Assembly: GCA_934177725.1 (NCBI GenBank) | Contig: CAKPPO010000007.1 | Coordinates: 9,637 to 73,636, forward strand | Direction: 5' to 3' | Length of the DNA stretch: 64,000 nucleotides | DNA from: an uncultured Clostridia bacterium | GTDB lineage: Bacteria; Bacillota; Clostridia; TANB77; CAG-508 | Shown here: in pieces, positions 8,892 through 19,145 of the stretch | Numbering within the stretch: position 1 is the stretch's first letter | Layout: each line of letters begins with the position of its first letter | Notes under the pieces: generated by a model | The model's database searches: none | Seen by the model: the letters and a program-made list of their open reading frames with translations, nothing else | Told to the model about the DNA's origin: nothing | Program-made: the position numbers and the translations under genes

Positions 8892-10082
8892 ATGAAAAAA
8901 GAAAAATGTACAATTGTTATATTGACCAATATAATGACTCCATATAGAAAGTTTTTTTATGACGAATTAAATGAAGAATGTAAAAAAAATAATATAGATT
9001 TTCGAGTACTATTAATGGCCGAAACCGAATATGGAAGACATTGGAATTATAATGAGTTAAAAACAGAGTATTCAATATTGCTAGAACATAAAACTAAAAA
9101 AATAGGAAATATTGAAATACATTTTAATAGAGGATTAGAAAAAATATATAGAGAGATTAAACCAAATATTGTAATATGCGGTGGAAGTTATTTATATCCA
9201 GCAGTTTGGAAAACAATAAAGCTTAAGAGAAAATATAATTATGAAATTGTAGAATGGTCAGAATCACATTTGAATGAAGAAAGAAACTATAACAGCGTTA
9301 AATTAAAAATAAGAGAAATAATTAGGAGAAAAGTAATTGGTAGTTTTGATATTTTTTGGTGTGCTGGGAAATTTGCAAAAGAATTTGTTGAGAAGTATGC
9401 TAAAAATGATTCTAAATATGTTTTTACTCCTAATTTAATAGATACTAAAAAATTTGATTCAATAAACAAATATACTACAGAAGACTTACTTAGAATAAAA
9501 GAAAAATATAATATAGATAAAAATAAAAGAATAATGATAACACCAGCTAGATTATCAGCTGTTAAAGGAATCAAGGAATTTTTAAATCTATATAATAAAT
9601 GTGATAATGATAATATTACATACTTAATTGCTGGAGACGGAGAATTAAAATTAGAAATTTCAAAAATAATAGAAGAGAAAAAAATGGATGTAAGACTATT
9701 AGGGTACAAAAACGAAGATGAAATGCTAGATTTATATGCTATTTCTGATGGATTTATATTACCTTCAAAATCAGATCCTAATCCATTAACTTGTATAGAG
9801 GCATGTTGGTGCAAATTACCTTTACTTGTATCTAAGCATGTAGGTAATTATCCTGAAATAGTAAAAGAGGAATTAAATGGATATGTATTTGATTATAATA
9901 AAACCGAGGAAGCAATAAGCAAAATTAATAAATTTATAAATTCGCCAAAAGAATGGATGAAAAATGCAAAAGAAATTTCATATAATGTAGCTAGAAATAT
10001 ATATAATCCAAATATAGTGGTACCTAAAATAATAAACGAAACTATAAAAATATATAAAGAGAGAAGAATGAAAAATGATTAG
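8892..10082 (+). CDS. GT4-type glycosyltransferase
   Basis: A 396-residue cytoplasmic GT-B enzyme. The N-terminus reads CTIVILTNIMTPYRKFFYD, a form seen in GT4 enzymes of capsule loci. The C-domain has ITPARLSAVKGIKEFLN and the donor-binding ILPSKSDPNPLTCIEACWC with its acidic residues. The donor sugar is unknown. AAAGGAG is correctly spaced before the ATG. The stop overlaps the next gene by 8 bases, implying coupled translation with the GT2 enzyme. Confidence 0.85.
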   Translation: MKKEKCTIVILTNIMTPYRKFFYDELNEECKKNNIDFRVLLMAETEYGRHWNYNELKTEYSILLEHKTKKIGNIEIHFNRGLEKIYREIKPNIVICGGSYLYPAVWKTIKLKRKYNYEIVEWSESHLNEERNYNSVKLKIREIIRRKVIGSFDIFWCAGKFAKEFVEKYAKNDSKYVFTPNLIDTKKFDSINKYTTEDLLRIKEKYNIDKNKRIMITPARLSAVKGIKEFLNLYNKCDNDNITYLIAGDGELKLEISKIIEEKKMDVRLLGYKNEDEMLDLYAISDGFILPSKSDPNPLTCIEACWCKLPLLVSKHVGNYPEIVKEELNGYVFDYNKTEEAISKINKFINSPKEWMKNAKEISYNVARNIYNPNIVVPKIINETIKIYKERRMKND

Positions 10083-10863
10083 TATATTAATGTCAACTCA
10101 AAATCCAATTGAAAAATACTTCAAAAAAAGTATGGACTCTATATTTAATCAAACATATAAAGACTTTGAATTAGTTTTGATAGATGATGGATCAGAAAAA
10201 CCAGTAATAGATTTCATCAAAAAGCAAGGTTATGATATAAATAAGATTAGATATGTTAGATTAGAAAGAAACGTTGGACTACCTAAAGCATTGAATATAG
10301 GCCTAAAAGAATGTTCAGGAGATTACATAGCACGTATGGATGATGATGATTTAATGGATGAAACACGCTTAGAAAAACAATTGAACTATGTAGAACAAAA
10401 CAATTTAGTCGGATGTTTTTGCTGGTATGACAATATTGATACAGAAGACAATATCATAAATAGTTGTAGTATTAGCATTTCAGAGAAAGATTATTTACAA
10501 CAACTATTAAAAAAAGGCAACATATTTTGCCATGCGAGCCTATTTATAAAAAAAAATGTACTAGAAGAAATAGATGGATATGATGAAAATTTAAGATATG
10601 CACAAGATTCAGATTTATATATTAGAATTTTAAATAAATATAAAATGGGAATGGTAAAAGAATATTTACTACAACATAGAAAAAATAGTTATAGAAATAA
10701 TAGTTATAGAGAAACTCTTTCTTTAACCTATGCATTATTTGGAGCAATGAATTATTATACTGATTGTGAAAAAATAGGAATCAAAGAAAAATTTTCGATT
10801 TTTATTAGGTTAATGAGATATTATGTAGGAATATTAAGAATTACGAAGAAAGGAAAAAAATAG
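10075..10863 (+). CDS. GT2 family glycosyltransferase
   Basis: A 262-residue GT-A enzyme. It has SILMSTQNPIEKYFKKSMDS, then NQTYKDFELVLIDDGS with the nucleotide-binding Asp pair, and the metal-binding ARMDDDDLMDETRLEKQ. FCHASLFIKKNVLEEIDGYD and AQDSDLYIRI supply the later acidic motif. No membrane helices are seen. It adds one sugar to the lipid-linked repeat; donor unknown. Its ATG lies inside the end of the previous gene. Confidence 0.88.
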   Translation: MISILMSTQNPIEKYFKKSMDSIFNQTYKDFELVLIDDGSEKPVIDFIKKQGYDINKIRYVRLERNVGLPKALNIGLKECSGDYIARMDDDDLMDETRLEKQLNYVEQNNLVGCFCWYDNIDTEDNIINSCSISISEKDYLQQLLKKGNIFCHASLFIKKNVLEEIDGYDENLRYAQDSDLYIRILNKYKMGMVKEYLLQHRKNSYRNNSYRETLSLTYALFGAMNYYTDCEKIGIKEKFSIFIRLMRYYVGILRITKKGKK

Positions 10864-10864
10864 T

Positions 10865-11761
10865 ATGAACAAATTTTTAAAATATTTTAAATATCCTTCT
10901 ATGATTTTAGTTACTCTTAGCAAAAGAAATATTATAAAAGTGTCAGATGAAACATTTTTAAAGATATTATATAAATTTAATATAAATAAAGAATTAAACT
11001 TGAAAAATCCACAAACATTCAATGAAAAATTACAATGGCTAAAACTTAATGATAGAAAAGATATATATACTACAATGGTGGATAAATATGAAGTGAAAAA
11101 ATATGTTTCAGCTATAATAGGAAAAGAATATGTTATCCCAACTTTAGGAGTTTATGATAAGTTTAATGAAATAGATTTCAAAAAATTACCTAATAAATTT
11201 GTAATAAAGTGTACTCACGATTCAGGAAGCGTAATAATATGTAAAGATAAGAAAAAATTTGATATAAAAATGGCTAAAAAGAAAATAAATAAAGCACTAA
11301 AGCATAATTATTACTATACTGGAAGAGAATGGCCATATAAAAATGTGAAACCAAGAATTATAATTGAAGAATATATGCAAGATGAAAAATTGAAAGAATT
11401 AAGAGACTATAAATTTTTCTGCTTTAATGGAAAAGTAAACTTGTTTAAAGTAGATTTAGATAGATTTTTAGAACATAGAGCTAATTATTATGATAAAAAC
11501 TTAAAACTTCTAAAATTTGGAGAAGAAGTATGTCCACCAGATTTTGAAAAGAAAATAGAAATTCCAAAAGATATAATGAAAATGATTGAGTTAGCTGAAA
11601 AATTATCTAATGAAAAAAAATTCGTAAGAATTGATTTTTATTATACTAATAAAAAAATATATTTTGGAGAAATGACTTTTTATCCTGCTTCTGGATTTGG
11701 AAAATTTACTTCAGAAGATTGGGATTATAAATTAGGAAAATGGATAAATATAGAAAAGTAA
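10865..11761 (+). CDS. TupA-like ATP-grasp family protein
   Basis: A 298-residue protein of the TupA-like ATP-grasp family found in capsule loci and often labelled 'glycosyltransferase' by mistake. Signatures are LKNPQTFNEKLQWLKLNDR, DKYEVKKYV, IPTLGVYDKFNEIDF, FVIKCTHDSGSVIICKDK and, near the C-terminus, VRIDFYYTNKKIYFGEMTF, which holds the metal-binding acidic residues. The founding TupA helps attach polyglutamate to teichuronopeptide, so this one may amidate a uronic acid or add an amino acid to the polymer. That substrate is inference. It starts one base after the GT2 stop codon. Confidence 0.82.
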   Translation: MNKFLKYFKYPSMILVTLSKRNIIKVSDETFLKILYKFNINKELNLKNPQTFNEKLQWLKLNDRKDIYTTMVDKYEVKKYVSAIIGKEYVIPTLGVYDKFNEIDFKKLPNKFVIKCTHDSGSVIICKDKKKFDIKMAKKKINKALKHNYYYTGREWPYKNVKPRIIIEEYMQDEKLKELRDYKFFCFNGKVNLFKVDLDRFLEHRANYYDKNLKLLKFGEEVCPPDFEKKIEIPKDIMKMIELAEKLSNEKKFVRIDFYYTNKKIYFGEMTFYPASGFGKFTSEDWDYKLGKWINIEK

Positions 11762-11783
11762 AAAAATATATGGAGATATAAGT

Positions 11784-12248
11784 ATGAAAAAAAATAGATT
11801 TATAAAAAAAATTGTGATATATATGAGCCCATGGTTAAATCAAAGTGAAAAAATATATAAATTATATAAAAAGGCAAACAAGTATATAGAAAGAAAAAAA
11901 GAATATGTGGCATATTTTTATTTTTATAAGATATACAAAAAATTTGGATGCTATATTTCTCCAAAAGCAAAAATAGGTAAAAATCTTATATTACCACATC
12001 CAAATGGTATTGTTATAGGAGCAGAGGCAACAATAGGAGAAAATGTGACAATATATCAAAATGTTACGTTAGGAAGAAAAAAAGGAAATATATTAGGATG
12101 TCCTACAATAGGTAATAATGTGACAATATATTGTAATTCTGTGCTTGTGGGAGACATTTCAATTGGAGATAATACAATAATAGGTTGCAATTCTACTATA
12201 CTAAAATCTGTAGAGCCAAATTCAAAATGTGTAGGAGTTGTAAAGTAA
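11784..12248 (+). CDS. left-handed beta-helix (CysE-like) acetyltransferase
   Basis: A 154-residue protein. From about residue 58 it carries hexapeptide repeats (AKIGKNLIL, PHPNGIVIGAEATIGENV, TIGNNVTIYC, SIGDNTIIGC) that build a left-handed beta-helix trimer with acetyl-CoA sites between subunits. The HPNGIVIG block resembles serine acetyltransferases, but the usual N-terminal helical domain is short, as in capsule O-acetyltransferases. The chain ends soon after the last coil. A sugar O-acetyl role in the locus is likely. The next gene begins one base after this stop. Confidence 0.82.
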   Translation: MKKNRFIKKIVIYMSPWLNQSEKIYKLYKKANKYIERKKEYVAYFYFYKIYKKFGCYISPKAKIGKNLILPHPNGIVIGAEATIGENVTIYQNVTLGRKKGNILGCPTIGNNVTIYCNSVLVGDISIGDNTIIGCNSTILKSVEPNSKCVGVVK

Positions 12249-12249
12249 A

Positions 12250-13677
12250 ATGAAAAAAAACTTTATATATAATGTCTTATACCAAATATTAATTTTAATA
12301 ATACCATTAATAACAATGCCGTACGTTTCAAGAACATTAGGAGCAGATGGCATAGGAATATATTCATATACATATTCAATAGCATACTATTTTATGATAA
12401 TAGCAATGTTAGGGTTAAATAATTATGGAAATAGAACTATAGCAAAAGTAAGAGATAATAAAGAAGAATTATCAAAGCAATTTTGTAGTATATATGTATT
12501 TCAATTAATAAGTTCGTTAATAATGATTGTTGCTTATTTAATATACATATTTGTATTTGATAATCAATATAAAATTATAGCAATAATTCAAGCAATGTAT
12601 GTAATATCTTCAATGTTTGATATAAACTGGTTTTTCTTTGGAATTGAAAAGTTTAAATTAACAATAACACGAAATACTATCATAAAAGTATTATCATTAA
12701 TATTAATTTTTATATTTGTAAAAACTCCAAATGATGTATGGAAATATACAGTAATACTAGCGGGAAGTACTTTATTTAGTAATATAGTATTATTTTCATT
12801 TTTAAGAAAATATATAAAACTAGTAAGGGTTTCTAAAAGAGATATAGTCAAACATTTAAAACCTTGCTTAGTATTGTTTTTACCAGTAATAGCAGTAAGT
12901 ATATATAAAATAATGGATAAGATAATGTTAGGAAGTATGTCAACAGTAAAAGAAGTAGGGTATTACGAAAATGCAGAAAAAATAACTCAAGTGCCAATTT
13001 CAATAATTACTGCATTAGGAACGGTAATGCTACCAAGAGTATCAAATATGTTATCTAATAATCAAGAGGAACAAGTAAAAAATACAATATTAAAAACTAT
13101 GCCATTTATAATGTTTCTAACATTTCCAATGATTTTAGGACTTATTTTGATAAGCAAAGAATTTTCAATAATATTTTTTGGAAATGGATTTGAAAAATCA
13201 GGTTATTTAATACAATTATTATCTATAACTATTGTATTTTTAGCATGGGGAAATGTTATAAGAACTCAATATTTGATACCAAAGGAAATGGATAAGCAAT
13301 ATATAATTTCCGCTTTTTTAGGCGCATTAGTTAATTTTATATTAAATTGTATTTTTATACCTATATATCAATCAGTAGGTGCTTGCATAGGAACTATTGC
13401 AGCAGAATTTATAGTAATGTTTTATCAAACGTTTATTGTTAGAAAAGAACTACCAATAAAAAAATATATAATAGAATCATTACCTTTTTTATTAAAAGCA
13501 TTAATAATGTTTGTTTTAACATTTATTATAAGCAAATGTATAACAGCTAATGGAATATATAAATTGATAGTACAGGTTATATTTGCAGGATTTATATATT
13601 TAATACTAAATATAAAATATATTTATAAAGAATTAGAAATATTTAAAATTTTCAAAAAAATAAAAGGAGCAAACTAA
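12250..13677 (+). CDS. Wzx-type oligosaccharide flippase
   Basis: A 475-residue polytopic protein with about 12-14 helices, matching the polysaccharide transporter family of the MATE-like superfamily. It begins with NVLYQILILIIPLITMPYVS and RTLGADGIGIYSYTYSIAYY, the standard Wzx opening, and has KIMDKIMLGSMSTVKEVGYY in the centre. It should flip the undecaprenyl-linked repeat unit outward for the EpsG-like polymerase. There is no strong Shine-Dalgarno site, and the 1-base gap suggests translational coupling. Confidence 0.92.
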   Translation: MKKNFIYNVLYQILILIIPLITMPYVSRTLGADGIGIYSYTYSIAYYFMIIAMLGLNNYGNRTIAKVRDNKEELSKQFCSIYVFQLISSLIMIVAYLIYIFVFDNQYKIIAIIQAMYVISSMFDINWFFFGIEKFKLTITRNTIIKVLSLILIFIFVKTPNDVWKYTVILAGSTLFSNIVLFSFLRKYIKLVRVSKRDIVKHLKPCLVLFLPVIAVSIYKIMDKIMLGSMSTVKEVGYYENAEKITQVPISIITALGTVMLPRVSNMLSNNQEEQVKNTILKTMPFIMFLTFPMILGLILISKEFSIIFFGNGFEKSGYLIQLLSITIVFLAWGNVIRTQYLIPKEMDKQYIISAFLGALVNFILNCIFIPIYQSVGACIGTIAAEFIVMFYQTFIVRKELPIKKYIIESLPFLLKALIMFVLTFIISKCITANGIYKLIVQVIFAGFIYLILNIKYIYKELEIFKIFKKIKGAN

Positions 13678-13678
13678 T

Positions 13679-14707
13679 ATGAAAACATATTTCATAACAG
13701 GAGTTGCAGGATTTATAGGTTCAAACCTTGCAAAAAAAATATTAAAAGAAGAAAAAGACATAAAAGTAGTAGGATTAGATAATATGAATGACTACTATGA
13801 TGTAAAAATAAAGGAATATAGATTGGCAGAACTATTAAAAAATGAAAACTTTATATTTATAAAAGGAAATTTAGCAGATAAAGAGCTAATAAACAAAATA
13901 TTTGAAGAAAACAAACCTGAAATAGTAGTTAATTTAGCTGCACAAGCAGGTGTAAGATATAGCATTACAAATCCAGATGCATACATAGAATCAAATATAA
14001 TAGGATTTTATAATATATTAGAAGCTTGTAGGCACAACCCAGTGGAACACCTAGTATATGCATCATCTTCATCAGTATATGGTTCAAATAAAAAAGTTCC
14101 ATATTCTACAGATGATAAAGTAGACAATCCTGTATCTTTATATGCTGCAACAAAAAAATCTAATGAATTACTAGCTCATAGTTACTCAAAACTATATAAT
14201 ATTCCATCAACAGGATTAAGATTCTTTACAGTATATGGACCAGCAGGAAGGCCAGATATGGCATATTTTGGATTTACTAACAAATTAATTAAAGGTGAGA
14301 CAATACAAATATTTAACTATGGAAATTGTAAAAGAGATTTTACATATGTAGATGATATAGTTGAGGGAATTTGTAGAGTTATAAAAAAAGCTCCTGAAAA
14401 GAAAACAGGAGAAGATGGGCTTCCAATTCCACCTTATGCAGTTTATAACATTGGAAATAGTAGTCCAGAAAACTTACTAGATTTTGTAACAATATTACAA
14501 GAGGAATTAGTAAGAGCAGGTATATTACCAAAAAATTATGACTTTGAAGCTCATAAAGAATTGGTACCAATGCAACCAGGAGATGTACCAGTCACATATG
14601 CAGACACAACACCATTAGAAAGAGATTTCGGATTTAAACCAAGTACAACTTTAAGAGAAGGATTAAGAAAATTTGCAGAATGGTATAAAGAATTCTATAT
14701 AAAATAG
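13679..14707 (+). CDS. NAD-dependent sugar epimerase (UDP-glucuronate 4-epimerase-like)
   Basis: A 342-residue short-chain dehydrogenase/reductase of the extended type. The NAD loop is GVAGFIGSNLAKKI, the catalytic Ser region is YASSSSVYGSNKKVPYS, and Tyr-x-x-x-Lys is YAATK. DNMNDYYDVKIKEYRL, AAQAGVRYSITNP and LRFFTVYGPAGRPDMA are typical of UDP-glucuronate 4-epimerases, which make UDP-galacturonate. A uronic acid product would give the TupA-like ligase a carboxyl substrate. The start follows the flippase stop by one base and uses the AAAGGAGC in its tail. Confidence 0.85.
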   Translation: MKTYFITGVAGFIGSNLAKKILKEEKDIKVVGLDNMNDYYDVKIKEYRLAELLKNENFIFIKGNLADKELINKIFEENKPEIVVNLAAQAGVRYSITNPDAYIESNIIGFYNILEACRHNPVEHLVYASSSSVYGSNKKVPYSTDDKVDNPVSLYAATKKSNELLAHSYSKLYNIPSTGLRFFTVYGPAGRPDMAYFGFTNKLIKGETIQIFNYGNCKRDFTYVDDIVEGICRVIKKAPEKKTGEDGLPIPPYAVYNIGNSSPENLLDFVTILQEELVRAGILPKNYDFEAHKELVPMQPGDVPVTYADTTPLERDFGFKPSTTLREGLRKFAEWYKEFYIK

Positions 14708-14726
14708 ATAAAAATTGGAGAAAAGA

Positions 14727-15791
14727 ATGGAAAATATTAAAGAAAAAAATAAGTTGGCGAGAATAGAATATATAGATATTGCAAGAGCTATTGCTATATT
14801 AATAATTGTATTAGGTCATACTTTAAATCACTCAGAAAATTGTAAGTTAATATTTAAATTTTTATATAGCTTTAATGTAGTATTGTTCTTTATATTAAGT
14901 GGTTATACATTTAAAATAAGAGAAAATGAATCTTTTTATGAATTTGCTAAACGTAAATTTATTAGAATTATGATTCCATATTTTATATGGGAATTATTGT
15001 GGCTTATACCTTATATATTTTTGGGAAAAAATGTAGGAAATTTTTTAGAAACTGAAAGCTCATTTGACATAAAAGCAATGCTGATTAATATTTTATATGG
15101 TAATGGGAATAGTTCAGCATTAAAACAAAATAGTTCTTTATGGTTTTTACCAGCATTATTTAGTATAGAGATAATATATTATTATATTATAAAATTTATT
15201 AACATATCTAAAAGAAAATCAATTGTAGTACTTATATTTTCATTACTTATTAGTTATGCGTCTACATATTTATTGGAGTTTAAATTACCTTGGGGAATCA
15301 ATACTGTGTTAAATATAGGAGGTATATTCTTTTTAATTGGATACTTGTTAAATAATATGTTTGAAATTAATAAATTGTTTAAAATATACTATATATTTCC
15401 AATATTAATTATAGGAATACTAGCAATGAATTTTAATTCAACAGTATCATGTATAGACTATATATATGGAAACTTAACATTAGCGATATTATCGGGATTA
15501 TGTTTATCTATAGTAATTATATACATATCATATTTGATAAAAAATAATAATATTTTAGAATATATTGGCAGAAATACAATGGGGATATTAATATTTCATA
15601 AATTAGTTATATTGATAGTTCAAACAAAATTAGGAGTCATTTCCACTCAGTTAAAAAATAGTAACATATTAATAGAATTTCTTTTAAGTATTGTAACAGT
15701 AATGTTAAGCGTAGTATTCTCTTTAATATGTGTGGTAGTTTTACGAAAAATATTGCCTATATTAATTGGAGAAAATAAAAGTTCTAAATAA
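14727..15791 (+). CDS. acyltransferase-3 family membrane protein
   Basis: A second acyltransferase-3 protein in the locus, 354 residues with about ten helices. IEYIDIARAIAILIIVLGHTLNH carries the conserved Arg and His in the first helix, FFILSGYTFKI follows, and RIMIPYFIWELLW marks the next loop. It is closer to classical O-acetyltransferases than the 6.8-kb copy, so the two probably modify different positions or sugars. I chose the ATG at 14727 (GGAG just upstream) over an in-frame TTG at 14715. Confidence 0.85.
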   Translation: MENIKEKNKLARIEYIDIARAIAILIIVLGHTLNHSENCKLIFKFLYSFNVVLFFILSGYTFKIRENESFYEFAKRKFIRIMIPYFIWELLWLIPYIFLGKNVGNFLETESSFDIKAMLINILYGNGNSSALKQNSSLWFLPALFSIEIIYYYIIKFINISKRKSIVVLIFSLLISYASTYLLEFKLPWGINTVLNIGGIFFLIGYLLNNMFEINKLFKIYYIFPILIIGILAMNFNSTVSCIDYIYGNLTLAILSGLCLSIVIIYISYLIKNNNILEYIGRNTMGILIFHKLVILIVQTKLGVISTQLKNSNILIEFLLSIVTVMLSVVFSLICVVVLRKILPILIGENKSSK

Positions 15792-15806
15792 AAGGAGAAA
15801 AAAATT

Positions 15807-16853
15807 ATGAAAAAAGCATTAATTACGGGAATTACAGGACAAGATGGATCATACTTAGCAGAATTTTTACTAGAGAAAGGATATGAAGTACATGGAATAG
15901 TTCGTCGTGCATCTATTTCAAATACTGGAAGAATAGATCATCTATTAAGAAAAAATTTAATTACATTACATGATGGAGACTTAGCAGATTCTTCAAGTAT
16001 TATAAAAATAGTTAAAGAAGTAGAACCAGATGAAATCTATAATTTAGCTGCTCAAAGTCATGTAGGGACAAGCTTTGATGCTGCAGAATATACGGGGGAC
16101 ATAGATGCTCTTGGAGTTTTAAGAATATTAGAAGCAGTACATATTTTAAAATTAGAAAGCAAATGTCGTATTTACCAAGCATCAACGTCTGAATTATATG
16201 GAAAAGTTGAAGCTTGCCCACAAAGTGAGACTACACCATTTCATCCATATAGTCCATATGCAGTAGCAAAACAATATGGCTTTTGGATTACAAAAGAATA
16301 TCGTGAAGCATATAATATGTTTGCTTGTAATGGAATTCTATTTAACCATGAGTCTGAACGTAGAGGTGAAAACTTTGTAACTCGTAAAATAACATTAGCA
16401 GTAGGAAGAATAGCAGAAGGTTTACAAGACCATTTAGAATTAGGAAACTTAGATTCATTAAGAGATTGGGGATATGCTAAAGACTATGTTGAATGTATGT
16501 GGCTAATATTACAACACAATATACCAGATGATTTTGTAATAGCAACTGGAGTTCAACATACAGTTCGTGACTTTACGGAAAGAGCATTTAAAGAAAATGG
16601 GATAACAATTCGTTGGGAAGGAAAAGGTTTAGATGAAAAAGGATATGATGAAAAAACTGGGAAAATGTTAGTATGTGTAAATCCTAAATGGTTTAGACCA
16701 ACAGATGTTGTAAATTTATTAGGAGATCCAACTAAAGCTAAAACAGAATTGGGATGGAACCCACAAACAACAAGTTACGAAGAATTAGTTCATATAATGT
16801 CAATACATGATCGTGAACTTGCAAAGAGAGAAAAGATTTTTCAAAATAAATAA
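15807..16853 (+). CDS. gmd: GDP-mannose 4,6-dehydratase
   Basis: A 348-residue NADP-dependent dehydratase converting GDP-D-mannose to GDP-4-keto-6-deoxy-mannose, the first committed step to GDP-L-fucose. Hallmarks are the nucleotide loop GITGQDGSYLAEFLL, the GMD-specific GIVRRASISNTGRIDHL, NLAAQSHVGTSF, the catalytic STSELYGKV, YAVAKQYGFW and NHESERRGENFVTRKI. Length fits the family. AAAGGAG precedes the ATG, and Fcl follows in 15 bases. Confidence 0.96.
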   Translation: MKKALITGITGQDGSYLAEFLLEKGYEVHGIVRRASISNTGRIDHLLRKNLITLHDGDLADSSSIIKIVKEVEPDEIYNLAAQSHVGTSFDAAEYTGDIDALGVLRILEAVHILKLESKCRIYQASTSELYGKVEACPQSETTPFHPYSPYAVAKQYGFWITKEYREAYNMFACNGILFNHESERRGENFVTRKITLAVGRIAEGLQDHLELGNLDSLRDWGYAKDYVECMWLILQHNIPDDFVIATGVQHTVRDFTERAFKENGITIRWEGKGLDEKGYDEKTGKMLVCVNPKWFRPTDVVNLLGDPTKAKTELGWNPQTTSYEELVHIMSIHDRELAKREKIFQNK

Positions 16854-16868
16854 TAGGAGAGTATAAAA

Positions 16869-17810
16869 ATGGAAAAAGATTCAAAAATATATGTAGCAGG
16901 ACATAATGGAATGGTAGGTTCTGCAATTGTAAGAGAATTAAAAAAACAAGGATATAATAATATTATTACTCGTACACACAAAGAACTAGATTTATGCCGT
17001 CAAGAAGATGTTGAAAAATTTTTCGCTGAAGAAAAACCAGAATATGTATTTTTAGCAGCTGCAAAAGTAGGTGGAATAATTGCAAATCAAGAAGCTTTAG
17101 CGGATTTTATGTACGACAATATGATATTAGAAATGAATGTGATTCACTCAGCTTGGAAAAATGGTTGTAAAAAATTAGAATTTTTAGGTTCTTCTTGTAT
17201 TTATCCTAAAATGGCACCACAACCGATGAAAGAAAGTTGTTTACTTACAAGCGAATTAGAAAAGACAAATGAAGCATATGCCTTGGCTAAGATTTCTGGA
17301 TTAAAATATTGTGAATATTTAAATAGACAATATGGAACAGATTATATTAGTTTAATGCCTACAAATCTTTATGGTCCAAACGATAACTATCATCCAACAC
17401 ATAGCCATGTGTTACCAGCACTTATTCGTCGTTTCCATGAAGCTAAAGAAAACAATCTTCCAAGTGTAACTTGTTGGGGAGATGGAACACCTTTAAGAGA
17501 ATTCTTATATGTTGATGATTTAGCTAATTTATGTGTATTTCTAATGAACAATTATAGTGGTAATGAAACTGTAAATGCAGGAACAGGTAAAGAAATTTCT
17601 ATAAAAGAATTAACTGAATTAGTTGCAAAAGTAATAGGGTATAATGGTGAAATTTTATGGGATACAAGCAAACCAAACGGAACACCAAGAAAATTATTAG
17701 ATGTATCAAAAGCAACTAATTTAGGTTGGACATATAAAACTGAATTAGAAGATGGAATTAAACTTGCTTATGAAGATTTTTTAAATAATCCAATACGTGC
17801 AGAAAGGTAA
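16869..17810 (+). CDS. fcl: GDP-L-fucose synthase
   Basis: A 313-residue epimerase-reductase making GDP-L-fucose from the Gmd product with NADPH. Signatures are VAGHNGMVGSAIVREL, the AAAKVGGIIANQ block, FLGSSCIYPKMAPQPMKES with the catalytic Ser, YALAKISGLKYCEYL and LMPTNLYGPNDNYHPTHSHV. Together with Gmd, ManC and ManA it makes the activated sugar for this polymer. The name wcaG is also used for this enzyme. Confidence 0.96.
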   Translation: MEKDSKIYVAGHNGMVGSAIVRELKKQGYNNIITRTHKELDLCRQEDVEKFFAEEKPEYVFLAAAKVGGIIANQEALADFMYDNMILEMNVIHSAWKNGCKKLEFLGSSCIYPKMAPQPMKESCLLTSELEKTNEAYALAKISGLKYCEYLNRQYGTDYISLMPTNLYGPNDNYHPTHSHVLPALIRRFHEAKENNLPSVTCWGDGTPLREFLYVDDLANLCVFLMNNYSGNETVNAGTGKEISIKELTELVAKVIGYNGEILWDTSKPNGTPRKLLDVSKATNLGWTYKTELEDGIKLAYEDFLNNPIRAER

Positions 17811-17828
17811 TAGAAGGAGAAAATTATA

Positions 17829-19145
17829 ATGAATGTAATTTTATTATCAGGAGGCTCAGGAAAAAGACTATGGCCTCTATCAAACGATATACGTTCTAAG
17901 CAATTTATAAAAATATTCAAAAATGAAAATGGCGAATATGAATCAATGTTAGAACGTATGTATAAAAATATTAAAAAAATAGATAATGAATCAATAGTTA
18001 CTATAGCTACATCACAAACTCAGGTTTCAACAATTAATAATCAAATTGGAAAAGAAATAGGAATTTCAATTGAACCATGTCGTAAGGATACATTTCCAGC
18101 CATAGCTTTAGCTACAGCATATTTGCATGATGTAAAAAATATTTCTTTAGATGAAGCAGTAGTTGTTTGTCCTGTTGATCCATATGTTGATGGCGACTAT
18201 TTTATAGCTTTACAAAAATTATATGAGTTAGCAAAAGATCCAAAATATAATTTGTCATTAATGGGAATAACTCCAACATATCCAAGTGAAAAATATGGCT
18301 ACATTATTCCAGAAACAGAGCAAGAAACAAGCAAAGTAAAAATGTTTAAAGAAAAACCTAATTTAGAAACAGCTAAAGAATATATTAAACAAGGAGCATT
18401 ATGGAATGGTGGAATTTTTGCATATAAACTAAAATATGTTTTAGATATTGCTCATAAACTAATAGAATTTGAAGATTATTATGATTTATTTAACAAATAT
18501 GAAACTTTAGAAAAAACAAGTTTTGACTATGCAGTTGTTGAAAAAGAAAAACAAATACAGGTTATGAAATTCGATGGCAAATGGAAAGACTTGGGAACGT
18601 GGAATACTTTAACGGAAGCTATGGATGAAAAAATCTTTGGTAAAGGTATTGAGAACGATAAATGTGAAAATACACATATTATCAACGAATTAAATGTACC
18701 TATTTTGTGTATGGGATTAAAAAATATAGTAGTAGCAGCAAGTAGCGAAGGAATATTAGTATCAGATAAGGAACAATCAAGTTATATAAAACCATTTGTA
18801 GAGAATATAAATCAACAAATTATGTTTGCTGAAAAATCTTGGGGAAGCTATCGCGTAATTGACATCCAAGAAGAAAGCATGACAATTCTTGTTATGCTAA
18901 ATTCAGGAAGTCATATGAAATATCATAGTCATGATTTTAGAAATGAAGTATGGACAGTTATATCAGGTAAAGGGAAAACTGTAATTGATGGAATGGAACA
19001 AATAGTAAAAGCAGGAGATGTTATTACAATGGAAGCAGGATGTAAACATACAATTATTGCTGAAACAGAATTAAAGGTAATAGAAGTTCAATTAGGCAAG
19101 GAGATAAGTGTGAATGACAAGCACGAATTTAAATTGGAAGAATAA
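17829..19145 (+). CDS. manC: mannose-1-phosphate guanylyltransferase with C-terminal cupin
   Basis: A 438-residue protein. The N-terminal nucleotidyltransferase domain (residues about 1-270) starts VILLSGGSGKRLWPLS and continues with KQFIKIF, VVCPVDPYV, KYGYIIPE and LWNGGIFAYKL; it makes GDP-mannose from GTP and mannose-1-phosphate. The C-terminal cupin (about 345-430) has MKYHSHDFRNEVWTVISGKG, the type II phosphomannose isomerase signature, so it may also interconvert fructose-6-P and mannose-6-P. It overlaps the following manA by 32 bases. AGAAGGAG precedes the ATG. Confidence 0.93.
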   Translation: MNVILLSGGSGKRLWPLSNDIRSKQFIKIFKNENGEYESMLERMYKNIKKIDNESIVTIATSQTQVSTINNQIGKEIGISIEPCRKDTFPAIALATAYLHDVKNISLDEAVVVCPVDPYVDGDYFIALQKLYELAKDPKYNLSLMGITPTYPSEKYGYIIPETEQETSKVKMFKEKPNLETAKEYIKQGALWNGGIFAYKLKYVLDIAHKLIEFEDYYDLFNKYETLEKTSFDYAVVEKEKQIQVMKFDGKWKDLGTWNTLTEAMDEKIFGKGIENDKCENTHIINELNVPILCMGLKNIVVAASSEGILVSDKEQSSYIKPFVENINQQIMFAEKSWGSYRVIDIQEESMTILVMLNSGSHMKYHSHDFRNEVWTVISGKGKTVIDGMEQIVKAGDVITMEAGCKHTIIAETELKVIEVQLGKEISVNDKHEFKLEE